Part shown: positions 1 to 12,076 of the stretch, one piece after another
Layout of the letters: each line of letters starts with the position of its first letter
Position numbering within the stretch: position 1 is the first letter of the stretch
Assembly: GCF_006782915.1 (NCBI RefSeq)
Contig: NZ_VCNP01000022.1
Span: forward strand, 50,313 to 114,312
Direction: 5' to 3'
DNA length: 64,000 nucleotides
Source of the DNA: Streptomyces calvus
Lineage (GTDB): Bacteria > Actinomycetota > Actinomycetes > Streptomycetales > Streptomycetaceae
Notes under the pieces: model-generated
What the model saw: the letters and a program-made list of their open reading frames with translations, nothing else
Database searches by the model: none
Told to the model about the DNA's origin: nothing
Translations under genes and position numbers: made by a program

Positions 1-339
1 GATCGGCTCGTCGTACTGGGAGGTCTGGAAGTTCTTCGGCATGTCCGGATAGAAGTAGTTCTTCCGGGCGAAGCGGCACCACTCGGCGATCTCGCAGTTC
101 AGCGCGAGACCGATCCTGATCGCCGACTCGACGCCGGTCGCGTTGACGACCGGGAGCGCGCCGGGCAGGCCGAGGCAGACCGGGCAGGTCTGGGTGTTCG
201 GGTCGGCGCCGAGCGAGGTCGAACAGCCGCAGAACATCTTGGTCTTGGTGCCGAGTTCGACATGGACCTCGAGGCCCATGACGGGGTCGTACGACGCGAG
301 CGCGTCCTCGTACGACACCAGGTCGGTCGTGGTGGTCAC
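1..339 (-). CDS. gatB: Asp/Glu-tRNA amidotransferase subunit B (5' part, cut by window edge)
   Basis: The first 113 codons of GatB, which binds misacylated Glu-tRNA(Gln) or Asp-tRNA(Asn) and phosphorylates the acyl group for amidation in the GatCAB complex. The GTG start at 339 follows a purine-rich GAGAGGGAAG RBS. Near the N-terminus lie the family stretch GLEVHVEL and the Cys pairs (CGCS, CPVCLG) typical of the GatB zinc-binding site, and the segment ends in [15 protein letters not shown], a strongly conserved GatB signature. The gene runs off the left edge; the frame is open to base 1. It is the last gene of the gatC-gatA-small ORF-gatB operon, 16 bp after the small membrane gene. Confidence 0.96.
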   Translation of the reverse strand, partial: MTTTTDLVSYEDALASYDPVMGLEVHVELGTKTKMFCGCSTSLGADPNTQTCPVCLGLPGALPVVNATGVESAIRIGLALNCEIAEWCRFARKNYFYPDMPKNFQTSQYDEPI

Positions 340-355
340 GGTGAAAACTTCCCTC

Positions 356-591
356 TCAGCCCAGCAGGACGTCGTCGTCGCCCAGCCGCTTCAGCTCGCG
401 GTAGAGGATGGCGAGGCCGGTGACGATCGCGGCGGCGGACACGGTCGCGTCGATGAGGACGAGCGTGTCCTTCTCGGCGCGGGCCGACTTCAGCCGCTTG
501 GCGACGCCGATCGCGCCGAACGCGGTGGCGGCCATGGACAGGTACGTACCGGACTTGGACTTCTTGAAGCCCTTGGCCTTGGTCAGTGCAC

Positions 592-595
<4 letters not shown>
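356..595 (-). CDS. small membrane/hypothetical protein in the gat operon
   Basis: A 79-residue protein between gatA and gatB. Its GTG start overlaps the gatA TGA stop by 4 bp (GTGA), implying translational coupling. The sequence has a basic N-terminus ([15 protein letters not shown]), a short apolar stretch with [11 protein letters not shown], and a clear hydrophobic segment near residues 50-68 ([21 protein letters not shown]) followed by a charged tail. I recognise no domain. The operon position is shared by Streptomyces relatives as far as I recall, but a role in tRNA amidation is not shown; a small membrane protein carried with the operon is the safest description. Confidence 0.8.
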
Positions 596-2085
<1,490 letters not shown>

Positions 2086-2091
2086 GGTTGC

Positions 2092-2388
2092 TTACTCCTC
2101 CCCCAGGATCTGCGGCACCTTGAAACGCTGCTGCTCCTGGGCCGGGGCGCCGGAGAGCGCCTGCTCGGGGGTGAGCGAGGGACGGACCTCGTCCGGCCGC
2201 ATGACGTTCGTCAGCGGGAGCGGGTGCGAGGTCGGCGGTACGTCTTGGTCGGCGACCTCGCTGACGCGGGCCACCGCGCCGATGATGTCGTCCAGCTGGC
2301 CTGCGAAGTGGTCGAGCTCTTCGGGCTTCAGCTCCAGACGCGCCAGCCGGGCGAGGTGGGCGACCTCCTCGCGCGTGATGCCAGGCAT
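2092..2388 (-). CDS. gatC: Asp/Glu-tRNA amidotransferase subunit C
   Basis: A 98-residue GatC, the small subunit that wraps between GatA and GatB and stabilises the complex. The N-terminus ([17 protein letters not shown]) and the central motif [21 protein letters not shown] are classic GatC. It is the first gene of the gat operon, and the promoter should lie in the interval upstream of 2388. Confidence 0.95.
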   Translation of the reverse strand: MPGITREEVAHLARLARLELKPEELDHFAGQLDDIIGAVARVSEVADQDVPPTSHPLPLTNVMRPDEVRPSLTPEQALSGAPAQEQQRFKVPQILGEE

Positions 2389-2480
2389 GCAGCGATCCTC
2401 TGGGGTGAGTGTGTGTGGTTTGGCCCAATCCTATGGGGCGCGGGCCCGTGCCCGTGAAACCCTTTCCCGGAGGCGGACCA

Positions 2481-2512
2481 CCGGCCCCGCGTCCGGCCGG
2501 TCCGGGGCCCGG
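2481..2512. terminator. possible rmdB terminator hairpin
   Basis: A GC-rich inverted repeat lies between the GGDEF/EAL gene stop (2537) and gatC: CCGGCCCCG at 2481-2489 faces CGGGGCCCGG with one bulge. There is no U-run, as is usual in Streptomyces. It could end minus-strand transcription from rmdB. Confidence 0.4.
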
Positions 2513-2536
2513 CGGCCGGGTGCCGCGCGCCGGGTG

Positions 2537-4789
2537 CTACTCGTCGGCGGTCGTCGCCGCCGGCAGTGCCGCCGCGGGCCGCTGCCACCCGCGCGATCCC
2601 CGCGCCAGCAGCCAGGCCGTCGTCTCGTCGGGCGGCATCGCGGCGGCGACCAGCCAGCCCTGCACCGCGTCGCAGCCGAGGTCGCGCAGCCGCTCCCACG
2701 TCTCGTCGTCCTCCACGCCCTCGGCCACGACGAGCAGCCCCAGCGAGTGGGCGAGGTCGACGGTGCAGCGCACGATCTCCGCGTCCTCGGTGTCCACGGC
2801 CAGCCGGGCGACGAAGGAGCGGTCGATCTTCAGCTCGCTCACCGGCAGCCGCCGCAGGTGCACCAGCGACGAGTAGCCGGTGCCGAAGTCGTCCAGGGAC
2901 ATCTTCACGCCGTGCCCGGTCAGCGCGTTCAGTGTGTCGGCGGCCCGCTGCGGATCCTCCAGGAGCACGTGCTCGGTGATCTCCAGTTGCAGCGCCCCGG
3001 CCGGTACGCCGTGGCGCGCGAGGCGCGCCGCGACGGACCCGGCGAACCCGGGGATGTGGACGTCGCGCGGCGAGACGTTGACCGCCACCGGCACGAACAG
3101 CCCCTGTGCACGCCACTCGGCGACCTGGCCGAGCGCGGTCTCCAGCACGTACTCGGTGAGGTGGGGCATCAGCCCGGACGACTCGGCGATGGCGATGAAC
3201 TCGTCCGGCGGCACCTTGCCCCGCTCCGGGTGCACCCACCGCACCAGCGCCTCCAGCCCGGCCACCTGCCCGTCGAAGCGGACCTTCGGCTGGTAGTGCA
3301 GCTCCACCTCGTGGGCGTCCAGCGCCCGGCGCAGATCGCCCAGCAGGCCCAGCCGGTCGGGGGTGTTGGAGTCGCGCTTGGACTCGTACGCCTCGACGCC
3401 CGTACGGTCCCGCTTGGCCTGGTACATCGCCACGTCCGCCCGCCGCAGCAGCCCTTCGGCGTCGACCGCGTGGTCCGGGAAGACGGCGACTCCCGCGCTC
3501 GCCTCCAGGACCAGGGTGAGTCCGTCGAGGTCGAGCGGGGAGCTGAGGGCGGCCACCAGGCCGCGGGCGACGCGGGTCGCGGAGGTCGTGGAGTCGGCGA
3601 CGGGCAGCAGGACGGCGAACTCGTCGCCGCCGAGCCGCGCGGCCTCCGCCCCGCGCGGCAGGGCCAGTCTCAGCCGGTCGGCGATCTGCAGCAGCAGCCG
3701 GTCACCGGCGAGATGGCCCAGGGTGTCGTTGACCGACCGGAACCGGTCGAGGTCGATCAGCATGAGTGCGGCACGGGCGCCGATGCGCTCGGCATCGTCC
3801 AGCGCGGTCCAGGTGCGCTCCAGCAGCCACTGCCGGTTCGGCAGCCCGGTCAGCGGGTCGCGCAACTGTTCCTCCGCCCGCGCCCGGGCTATCCACAGCG
3901 TGGAGTCCAGGGCGATCAGCGGGATCGAGAACAGCGGCAGCAGCACCGGCCTGGCGTCCGCGACCACGCACACCAGCGGCGCTATGCCGAGCAGGGCCAC
4001 CGCGACGAGGCCCTGGCGGACGAGGGCGGTGCGGGCCACGGTGGGCAGTCCGGCGCGCGGGGTGTGCAGGTACCAGAGCAGGGTGCGGGTGACGACCAGG
4101 TAGACGGCCGCGACCAGCACCACGCCGGGCGCGGTGTACAGCGTCCAGTTGTCCGGCGTGGAGGGCGACTCGACGGTCGGTACGGAACCGAAGGCGGCCA
4201 GCACCAGGGCGCCGGCGCCGATGCCGAGGAGGTCGACCGCGCCGTGCAGCACGCCCTGCCGCCAGCGGCCGCGCCGGGCCACTCCGACCAGCACGACGAC
4301 GGTGAGGCTGACCATGCCGGCCGGCAGCCAGCCGTAGAGCAGCAGCACGGCGAGGGTGAGGGCGGCGCCCGAGCCGGTGCCGCCCCACCAGCGGGAGCGG
4401 CCCAGCATCACCAGATGGCCGACGATGATGCCGGTCAGGACGGCCAGGGACCAGCCGACGGTGCCGGACGGGAAGAGCGCGTGTCCGCCGGTGAACGCCC
4501 GCAGGAATCCGGCGCCCAGCACGAACGCGGCCGCCGCGACGACGGCCGTGGGCAGTGCGGGCCACGACGGGTGGCGTTCCGCCTCCGTCCCGGGCATCGC
4601 GGGGTTCGATCCGAGGGCCGGTGGTGCGGTGCCGCGCACGTCCGAGGTGACCGCCGGCCCGGTGCGTCCGTGCGCGCCCGGCCGCCCCGGGGGCCGCCGC
4701 CCGTCCTCCTCCCGGCCGCGCCGCCAGGCGACCGCCATGCGGCGCAGGCGCAGCCGTGAGCCCGGCGCGGCGCTCTCGGTCGGTTCCAT
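2537..4789 (-). CDS. rmdB: membrane GGDEF/EAL protein, probable c-di-GMP phosphodiesterase RmdB
   Basis: A 750-residue c-di-GMP enzyme. After a polar, arginine-rich leader of about 75 residues come several hydrophobic segments (about 80-300), then a GGDEF domain with an intact GGDEF motif (387-391) and an EAL domain with EALVRW (513-518) and DDFGTGYSSL. The ATG at 4789 follows GAGGGACGGGA, a convincing RBS. Domain order and position next to ligA fit S. coelicolor RmdB (SCO5495), described as a phosphodiesterase that promotes aerial development with RmdA; that assignment is recalled, not searched. Both catalytic motifs look intact, so diguanylate cyclase activity cannot be excluded from sequence. 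It has a long untranslated leader containing a hairpin. Confidence 0.88.
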   Translation of the reverse strand: MEPTESAAPGSRLRLRRMAVAWRRGREEDGRRPPGRPGAHGRTGPAVTSDVRGTAPPALGSNPAMPGTEAERHPSWPALPTAVVAAAAFVLGAGFLRAFTGGHALFPSGTVGWSLAVLTGIIVGHLVMLGRSRWWGGTGSGAALTLAVLLLYGWLPAGMVSLTVVVLVGVARRGRWRQGVLHGAVDLLGIGAGALVLAAFGSVPTVESPSTPDNWTLYTAPGVVLVAAVYLVVTRTLLWYLHTPRAGLPTVARTALVRQGLVAVALLGIAPLVCVVADARPVLLPLFSIPLIALDSTLWIARARAEEQLRDPLTGLPNRQWLLERTWTALDDAERIGARAALMLIDLDRFRSVNDTLGHLAGDRLLLQIADRLRLALPRGAEAARLGGDEFAVLLPVADSTTSATRVARGLVAALSSPLDLDGLTLVLEASAGVAVFPDHAVDAEGLLRRADVAMYQAKRDRTGVEAYESKRDSNTPDRLGLLGDLRRALDAHEVELHYQPKVRFDGQVAGLEALVRWVHPERGKVPPDEFIAIAESSGLMPHLTEYVLETALGQVAEWRAQGLFVPVAVNVSPRDVHIPGFAGSVAARLARHGVPAGALQLEITEHVLLEDPQRAADTLNALTGHGVKMSLDDFGTGYSSLVHLRRLPVSELKIDRSFVARLAVDTEDAEIVRCTVDLAHSLGLLVVAEGVEDDETWERLRDLGCDAVQGWLVAAAMPPDETTAWLLARGSRGWQRPAAALPAATTADE

Positions 4790-4875
4790 TCCCGTCCCTC
4801 TCACAGCCGGCGGTGCCCACGCCACGCGGCCCGATGCCCGACAACCCTCAGCGGCTCCGCGGTGGAAAGCCTTCC

Positions 4876-4896
4876 CCGGTCCCTTCACGGGACCGG
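4876..4896 (-). promoter_or_regulatory. hairpin in the rmdB leader
   Basis: A perfect 8-bp stem (CCGGTCCC / GGGACCGG) with a 5-nt loop lies about 90 bp upstream of the rmdB start, inside a 258-bp gene-free interval (4790-5047). Nearby purine-rich text in the same orientation (GGGGAAGGC) suggests further pairing. It could be a structured 5' leader or the ligA terminator, since ligA ends at 5048 in the same direction. I could not match it to a riboswitch class by eye. Confidence 0.45.
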
Positions 4897-5047
4897 CGTT
4901 GCCCCGACCGCAACTGGGCACGGCAGGCGCACATCTCAACAGTAGGCCGCAGAAGGCTTGTACGGGCACCGGTCGCCGACGGTTGCCCGAATGCGCCCCA
5001 GCCACCCGTATGCATCTGGTATGCGCCGATCGGGTGGCCTTCAACCG

Positions 5048-7258
<2,211 letters not shown>

Positions 7259-8257
7259 TTACTCTGGGTTGTCCGCGAGGGATCTCGCCGCCCGGACGCA
7301 GTGGGCGTAGGCCCTGCGCGCGTACTCCGGGGAGGTCCCCGCGAGTCCGCACGCCGGGGTGACGGTGACCGCCTCCGGGAGCAGCCCCGGCCGCAGCCCC
7401 AGCCTGCGCCACAGCGTCCTGACACCCATGACGCTACCGGCAGGGTCCGACAACGGGCCGTCCGTGCCGGGCACGACACCGGCGAGCAGCCGGGTGCCGC
7501 TCTCCACGGCTTCCCCGATCGCCTCGTCGTCACGCTCGGTGAGGAGGGAGAAGTCGAAGGAGACCGCCGCCGCTCCCGCCCGGCGCAGCAGGGCGAACGG
7601 GACGTCCGGCGCGCAGGAGTGGACCACGGCGGGCCCGTCGTGCACCCCGAGGACGTCCCGCAGCGTGCCCTCGACGACCTGGCGGTCCACCGCGCGGTGG
7701 GTGCGGTAGCCGCTGGCGCTCCTGACCTGCCCGCGCAGGACGGCGGTCAGGGAGGGCTCGTCGAGCTGGAGGACGAGCCGCGCGCCGGGCACGCGCCGCT
7801 GCACCTCGGCGAGGTGCAGGCGCAGTCCCTCGGCGAGGGAGGCGGCGAGGTCGCGGCAGGCACCGGGGTCGGACAGGGCCGCCTCGCCGTTCTTCAGTTC
7901 GAGGGCCGCGGCGAGCGTCCAGGGGCCGACCGCCTGCACCTTCAGCGGCCCCGTGTACTCCTGCGTGAACTCCTCCAGCGCGTCGAGGTCCTCGCCGAGC
8001 CAGGAGCGGGCCCGCCGCGTGTCCCGGCCCGGCCGGTCCCCGATCCGCCAGCCGCTGGGCTCGACGCGCGCGTACAGCTCGACGAGCAGGCCGGCGGTCC
8101 GGCCGATCATGTCGGCGCCGGGGCCGCGGGCGGGCAGTTCGGCCAGGTGCGGGAAGTCCTCGAAGCTTCCGGTGACGGTCTTGGCGGCCTCGCGTGCGTC
8201 GTGGCCCGGCAGGGAGCCGATGCCGGTGGCGGGGCCGAGGCGAAGGTTGTCGTTCAC
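7259..8257 (-). CDS. MetE-like (cobalamin-independent methionine synthase C-terminal domain) protein
   Basis: A 332-residue protein of the UROD/MetE-like TIM-barrel superfamily. It carries the likely zinc ligands of the MetE C-terminal domain: an H-x-C pair in VVHSCAPDVP and a second Cys in TPACGLAGTSPEYARRAY, plus QLDEPSL in mid-protein. It is less than half the length of full MetE and lacks the N-terminal half, so it is not a standard methionine synthase; related actinobacterial proteins are annotated as methionine synthase II, with unclear methyl donor. It lies 15 bp upstream of ligA on the same strand and may be cotranscribed with it. Confidence 0.85.
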   Translation of the reverse strand: MNDNLRLGPATGIGSLPGHDAREAAKTVTGSFEDFPHLAELPARGPGADMIGRTAGLLVELYARVEPSGWRIGDRPGRDTRRARSWLGEDLDALEEFTQEYTGPLKVQAVGPWTLAAALELKNGEAALSDPGACRDLAASLAEGLRLHLAEVQRRVPGARLVLQLDEPSLTAVLRGQVRSASGYRTHRAVDRQVVEGTLRDVLGVHDGPAVVHSCAPDVPFALLRRAGAAAVSFDFSLLTERDDEAIGEAVESGTRLLAGVVPGTDGPLSDPAGSVMGVRTLWRRLGLRPGLLPEAVTVTPACGLAGTSPEYARRAYAHCVRAARSLADNPE

Positions 8258-8372
8258 GGGGGAAGCGTACGCAGGTGGCGGCCGGGGTGGTGCGCCCAGC
8301 CGCCGCTTCGCGTCCCTTCCGTCCGGCCCGGCGGACCCGGCCCGTGTCCTCGGGTGCCGGACGGGCCGGCCG

Positions 8373-9062
8373 TCACCGCCCCGGTCGCACGGTGAGGTCG
8401 TTGACCTCCGCGTCCTTTGGCAGGTCCAGGGCCATCACGATCGTGGTGGCGACCGACTCGGGGTCGATCCACCGGCCCGGGTCGTAGTCCTTGCCCTCCT
8501 GCTGGTGGACCTTGGCCTGCATGGGGCTGGCGGTGCGGCCCGGGTAGACGGAGGTGACGCGGACCCCGTTGCCGTGCTCCTCGTGGCGCAGGGAGTCGGC
8601 GAGGGCCTTCAGGCCGTGCTTGGACGCCGCGTACGCGGACCAGTCCGCATGGGCGTTCAGCCCCGCGCCGGAGTTGACGAAGACCACGTGGCCGCGGCTC
8701 GCGCGGAGCTGGGGCAGGAAGTGGCGGGTCAGCTCGGCGGGCGCGATCAGGTTGACGTTCAGCTGGTGCCGCCAGGTCTTCGGGGTCAGCTCGCCGACCG
8801 GGCCGAGGTCGACGACACCGGCGATGTGCAGCAGGGAGTCCACCCGGTCAGGGAGCGACTGGTGGGAGAACGCCCAGCTGAGCCGTTCGGGGTCGGCGAG
8901 GTCGCCGACGAGGGTGCGGGCGCCGGGGAACTCGGCCGCCAGTTCCTTCGCCCGGCCCGCGTCGCGGGCGTGCAGCACGAGGTCGTCCCCGCGCGCGTGC
9001 AGGCGGCGGGCGACGGCCGCGCCGATGCCGGAGCCGGCCCCGGTGATCACATGTGTAGCCAT
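8373..9062 (-). CDS. short-chain dehydrogenase/reductase
   Basis: A 229-residue classical SDR. The N-terminal Rossmann motif TGAGSGIG binds NAD(P), NSGAG sits at the catalytic-Ser strand, and the YAASKHG motif supplies the catalytic Tyr-Lys pair. The sequence LHARDAGRAKELAAEF suggests an Arg that would favour NADP. Substrate is not predictable. It is followed 115 bp downstream by the MetE-like gene and preceded by the LOG-type gene. Confidence 0.9.
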   Translation of the reverse strand: MATHVITGAGSGIGAAVARRLHARGDDLVLHARDAGRAKELAAEFPGARTLVGDLADPERLSWAFSHQSLPDRVDSLLHIAGVVDLGPVGELTPKTWRHQLNVNLIAPAELTRHFLPQLRASRGHVVFVNSGAGLNAHADWSAYAASKHGLKALADSLRHEEHGNGVRVTSVYPGRTASPMQAKVHQQEGKDYDPGRWIDPESVATTIVMALDLPKDAEVNDLTVRPGR

Positions 9063-9089
9063 GCCCGCAATGCTCGCACCACCGGGCGG

Positions 9090-9629
9090 TCACTCCACGC
9101 CCAGGCTCTCCTCCAGGTACGCCAGCGCGCCCACCGGCTCCTCGGCGAAGAACACCAGCTCGGCGAGCGGCCGGGGCAGGAAGCCCTCGTCCTCCATGCG
9201 GCGGAACTGCTCCTTGAGGCCGTCGTAGAAGCCCGCGGTGTTGAGCAGGACCACCGGCTTGTCGGTGTGCCCGTGCTTCTTCAGCTCCAGGATCTCCGTC
9301 GCCTCGTCGAGGGTGCCGGTGCCGCCCACCATGATCACCACGGCGTCGGCCTTCTCCAGCAGCAGCCTCTTGCGCTCGGCGAGGTCCTTGGCGACGACCA
9401 TCTGGTCGACGCCCGGGCGTGCCTTGGCCGCGAGGAACTCCACGGAGACGCCGAGGAGCCGGCCGCCCGCCTCCTCCACGCCGTCGGCGACGACCTTCAT
9501 CAGGCCGACGTCCGAACCGCCCCACACCAGGGTGTGCCCGCCCTTGCCGAGCAGGCGCGCGAAGTCCCGCGCGGGGCGCGTGTAGCGGTCGTCGAGGTCG
9601 GCTGCGGAGAGGAAGACACAGATGTTCAC
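9090..9629 (-). CDS. LOG-family (TIGR00730) protein
   Basis: A 179-residue protein of the LOG / 'lysine decarboxylase-like' family; characterised members are cytokinin riboside monophosphate phosphoribohydrolases. The family fingerprint is clear: LVWGGSDVGLMKVVADG near residue 40 and the catalytic motif GGTGTLDEATEI (family consensus PGGxGTxxE, here with V before GG in place of P). The GTG start at 9629 overlaps the stop of the upstream methyltransferase gene by 4 bp, so the two are translationally coupled. True lysine decarboxylase activity is not expected. Confidence 0.85.
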   Translation of the reverse strand: MNICVFLSAADLDDRYTRPARDFARLLGKGGHTLVWGGSDVGLMKVVADGVEEAGGRLLGVSVEFLAAKARPGVDQMVVAKDLAERKRLLLEKADAVVIMVGGTGTLDEATEILELKKHGHTDKPVVLLNTAGFYDGLKEQFRRMEDEGFLPRPLAELVFFAEEPVGALAYLEESLGVE

Positions 9630-10429
9630 GGGCCCACAGTACGGGCCCGGTCGGACATCGCCGTCAGCCGCATCTTGGACTGCTTGTGCGGCAGCTCCTC
9701 CCAGTCGTCCATGAACCGCGCGGACAGGCCGTGCCGTGCGGCCAGTTCCACCAGGGTGCGGGTCCGGTAGTAGAAGTCCTCGTGCAGCACCTGGTGCTCC
9801 TCGCCCTCCGTGCGGTCGAAGGTGAAGTCGAAGAACCCGCCGGGCGCGAGCACCCGTCCGACGTGCGCGAAGCACTCCTCGATGACGTGCCGCGGCGAGT
9901 GCGAGAAGACGCTGTGCGCGTGCACGACGTCGAAGTGGCGCTCGGGCAGGAACGCGAAGGTGAGGTCGTCGGCGAGGGTCAGGTAGGGCATCTTGGCCTG
10001 GAGCCCGTCGCGTACGACGGTGTCCTGGGCGGCGAGCAGGATGTCCGGCGAGATGTCGATGCCGTAGTAGTGGCCGGGTTCCAGGTGGTCGATGAAGAGG
10101 CGGCCCGCGCGGAGGTTGCCGCAGCCGATCTCCAGCATCCGGTGGTGCGGCCGCAGCCCGTGCCGCAGCAGGTAGTCGAACTGCAGGCGGCCGATGCGCG
10201 CCCACTGCTCGCGCGAGGGGTTGTGCCCGACGGCCGCCTCGGCGCTGCGGGCCGCGTCGGAGGCCATCACCGCGCGGTAGTAGGCGATGTGGTCGCGGTG
10301 CCGCAGCCGCAGCCAGGCATCGCGCAGCGCCCGCCGGGCGTGGGCGGGAACGCGTCGCGGGTGGCGCAGGGCGTACCGGGCGCGGTGGGCGAGGGTGCCG
10401 CGGTTCCTGCGGGTGTCATCGGCTCCCAT
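9626..10429 (-). CDS. SAM-dependent methyltransferase
   Basis: A 267-residue class I methyltransferase. The SAM-binding motif I is LEIGCGNLRAG (about residues 98-108), followed by the acidic loop YGIDIS and the motif VLAPGGFFDFTFD. The N-terminus is very basic (RARYALRHPRRVPAHARRALRD), which may mean nucleic acid or membrane contact. The C-terminus ends in a run resembling sugar or lipid methyltransferases (ELAARHGLSARFMDDWEELPH). The target is unknown. It is coupled to the LOG-type gene by a 4-bp overlap. Confidence 0.85.
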   Translation of the reverse strand: MGADDTRRNRGTLAHRARYALRHPRRVPAHARRALRDAWLRLRHRDHIAYYRAVMASDAARSAEAAVGHNPSREQWARIGRLQFDYLLRHGLRPHHRMLEIGCGNLRAGRLFIDHLEPGHYYGIDISPDILLAAQDTVVRDGLQAKMPYLTLADDLTFAFLPERHFDVVHAHSVFSHSPRHVIEECFAHVGRVLAPGGFFDFTFDRTEGEEHQVLHEDFYYRTRTLVELAARHGLSARFMDDWEELPHKQSKMRLTAMSDRARTVGP

Positions 10430-10503
10430 GGGGCCTCCTCGGGAAGAACTCGGGTTCAGCGTGCGCTGTAACCGGTGAGTCGGCTACCCGAGGAGGCGCG
10501 ATC

Positions 10504-10827
10504 GTGACCCCAGGCCACCGCATCACCGTGGAGCCCAGTGACCGGCCTGTGCGCGTGGTGCACGGCGGGCAGGTCCTGGCGGAGAGCGACCGGGCCCTGG
10601 TGCTGCGCGAGACGGGCTGCCCCGCGCGGTACTACATCCCGCCGCAGGACGTACGCCTCGACCTGCTGACTCCGTCCGCGACGCACACGTACTGCCCGTT
10701 CAAGGGCACCGCGTCGTACTGGTCGCTGCCGGACGCCGCCGACCTGGTGTGGGCGTACCCGGAGCCGGAGCCGGACGTGGCGGCGATCAGGGACCACCTG
10801 TGCTTCTACGAGGTGGAAGTGCGCTGA
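10504..10827 (+). CDS. DUF427 protein
   Basis: A 107-residue protein with the DUF427 pattern: GHRITVEPSDRPVRVV, LVLRETGCPARYYIPPQDV, then THTYCPFKGTASYWSL, where the Cys-Pro-x-K-G motif is the family hallmark. The fold is a small beta barrel with unknown activity. The GTG at 10504 follows GAGGAGGCG. It is transcribed away from the methyltransferase gene, with 74 bp between them that must hold both promoters. Confidence 0.9.
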   Translation: MTPGHRITVEPSDRPVRVVHGGQVLAESDRALVLRETGCPARYYIPPQDVRLDLLTPSATHTYCPFKGTASYWSLPDAADLVWAYPEPEPDVAAIRDHLCFYEVEVR

Positions 10828-10908
10828 TCGCGTAGACGGGTTGCGCTGGGGCGGACGCGCCGCCCGCTTCACCGACGAACGCGGTGGTGTGCGGCAGTCT
10901 TTCCAGGC

Positions 10909-11688
10909 ATGGACAAGAACATCCTTTCGCGCGATGGCACTTCGCTCGCCTACGAGAGCGCCGGGCGTGGCTCGGTGGTCGTGCTGGTCAGCGGCGCGAT
11001 GTCGACGGGCGCCACGGTGGCGCCGCTCGCCGCGCCGCTGTCGGAACGCTTCCAGGTCGTGGTGTACGACCGCAGGGGCCGGGGTGCGAGCGGGGACACG
11101 GCGCCCTACGCGGTGGAGCGGGAGGTCGAGGACCTGGCCGCGCTGATCGAGGCGGTGGGCGGCCGGGCCTCGCTGTACGGGGTCTCCTCGGGCGGCGCGC
11201 TGGCGCTCAGGGCGGCCGCGAGCGGACTTCCGGTGCGCCATGTCGCCGTGTACGAGACGCCGTACGCGATGTCCGCGGAGGACCTCGCGGAGCGGGCGCG
11301 CTACGGCGAGCGGCTGACGGCGGCGCTCGCCGAGGGCCGGCGCGGGGACGCGGTGGAGCTGTTCCTGCGGCTGACCGGGCTGGGCGAGGACGTCATCCAG
11401 GGCGCCCGGCAGTCGCCGATGTGGGCCGGGATGGAGTCGATCGCGCCGAGCCTCGCGTACGACGACGCCGTCATGGGCGACGGCGGTGTTCCGCGGGAGC
11501 TGCTGGCGGCGATCCGCGTGCCGGTGCTGGCGATCGCGGGCGACGCCAGCCCGGCGTGGATGCGTGAGGCCGCGCGGGCGGTCGCGGAGTCCGTCCCCCG
11601 CGGCACCTACCGCACCCTGGAGGGCCAGACCCACATGGTGGAACCGGACGTCCTGGCACCGGTGCTGGCGGAGTTCTTCGCCCGGTGA
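10909..11688 (+). CDS. alpha/beta hydrolase
   Basis: A 259-residue alpha/beta-hydrolase. The nucleophile elbow is GVSSGG, an oxyanion region lies in VLVSGAMSTG, the acid is probably Asp in IAGDASPAWM, and the catalytic His is in GQTHMVEPDVLAPVL near the C-terminus. YDRRGRGASGDTAPY is a strand/turn typical of haloperoxidase-like or lactonase-like members. Substrate unknown. Its stop is followed within about 20 bp by a 342-bp tandem array. Confidence 0.9.
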   Translation: MDKNILSRDGTSLAYESAGRGSVVVLVSGAMSTGATVAPLAAPLSERFQVVVYDRRGRGASGDTAPYAVEREVEDLAALIEAVGGRASLYGVSSGGALALRAAASGLPVRHVAVYETPYAMSAEDLAERARYGERLTAALAEGRRGDAVELFLRLTGLGEDVIQGARQSPMWAGMESIAPSLAYDDAVMGDGGVPRELLAAIRVPVLAIAGDASPAWMREAARAVAESVPRGTYRTLEGQTHMVEPDVLAPVLAEFFAR

Positions 11689-11704
11689 ACCGACCGGCGG
11701 TGAA

Positions 11705-12046
11705 CCTGCGGCACGGTACGCCGGTCGCCCGCGGTACGTCGGCCGCCCGCGGTACGTCGGCCGCCCGCGGTACGTCGGTCGCCCGCTGTAGGCCGGTCAC
11801 GCGCAGGGCGCCGGTCGCGCACGGTGAACCGGTCACACGCAGGGCGCCGGTCGCGCACGGTATGCCGGTCACACGCAGGGCGCCGATCGCGCAGGGTGAA
11901 CCGGTCACGCGCAGGGCGCCGGTCGCGCAGGGTATGCCGGTCACACGCAGGGCGCCCGTCACGCACGGTGAGCCGGTCACGCGCAGGGCGCCGATCACGC
12001 GCCGTGCGCCGGTTGCGCACGGTGAGCCGGACGCGCGCCGCGAGCC
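11705..12046. repeat. 18-bp tandem array, 19 units, with 36-bp higher-order period
   Basis: Between the hydrolase stop (11688) and the mnmA stop (12077) the DNA is an array of 19 consecutive 18-bp units. The first five resemble GGTCGCCCGCGGTACGTC; the following units alternate between type A (GGTCACRCGCAGGGCGCC, at 11795, 11831, 11867, 11903, 11939, 11975) and type B (GGTCGCGCACGGTGAACC and variants), which gives a 36-bp higher-order repeat. The outermost units are degenerate. Because 18 is a multiple of three, frames stay open on both strands as hexapeptide repeats; I consider them non-coding. There are no unique spacers, so this is not CRISPR. Confidence 0.93.
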
Positions 12047-12076
12047 GGTCGTCGGTGCCGGGCGGGCCGGCCCGCC

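Noticed and set aside
4790..5047. SAM-IV-like text (CAACCCTC...CCGCGG) on the plus strand
   Set aside because: Short chance similarity; no plus-strand gene follows and the rest of the motif is missing.
11705..12046. CRISPR array
   Set aside because: Units are directly adjacent without unique spacers, and no cas genes are present.
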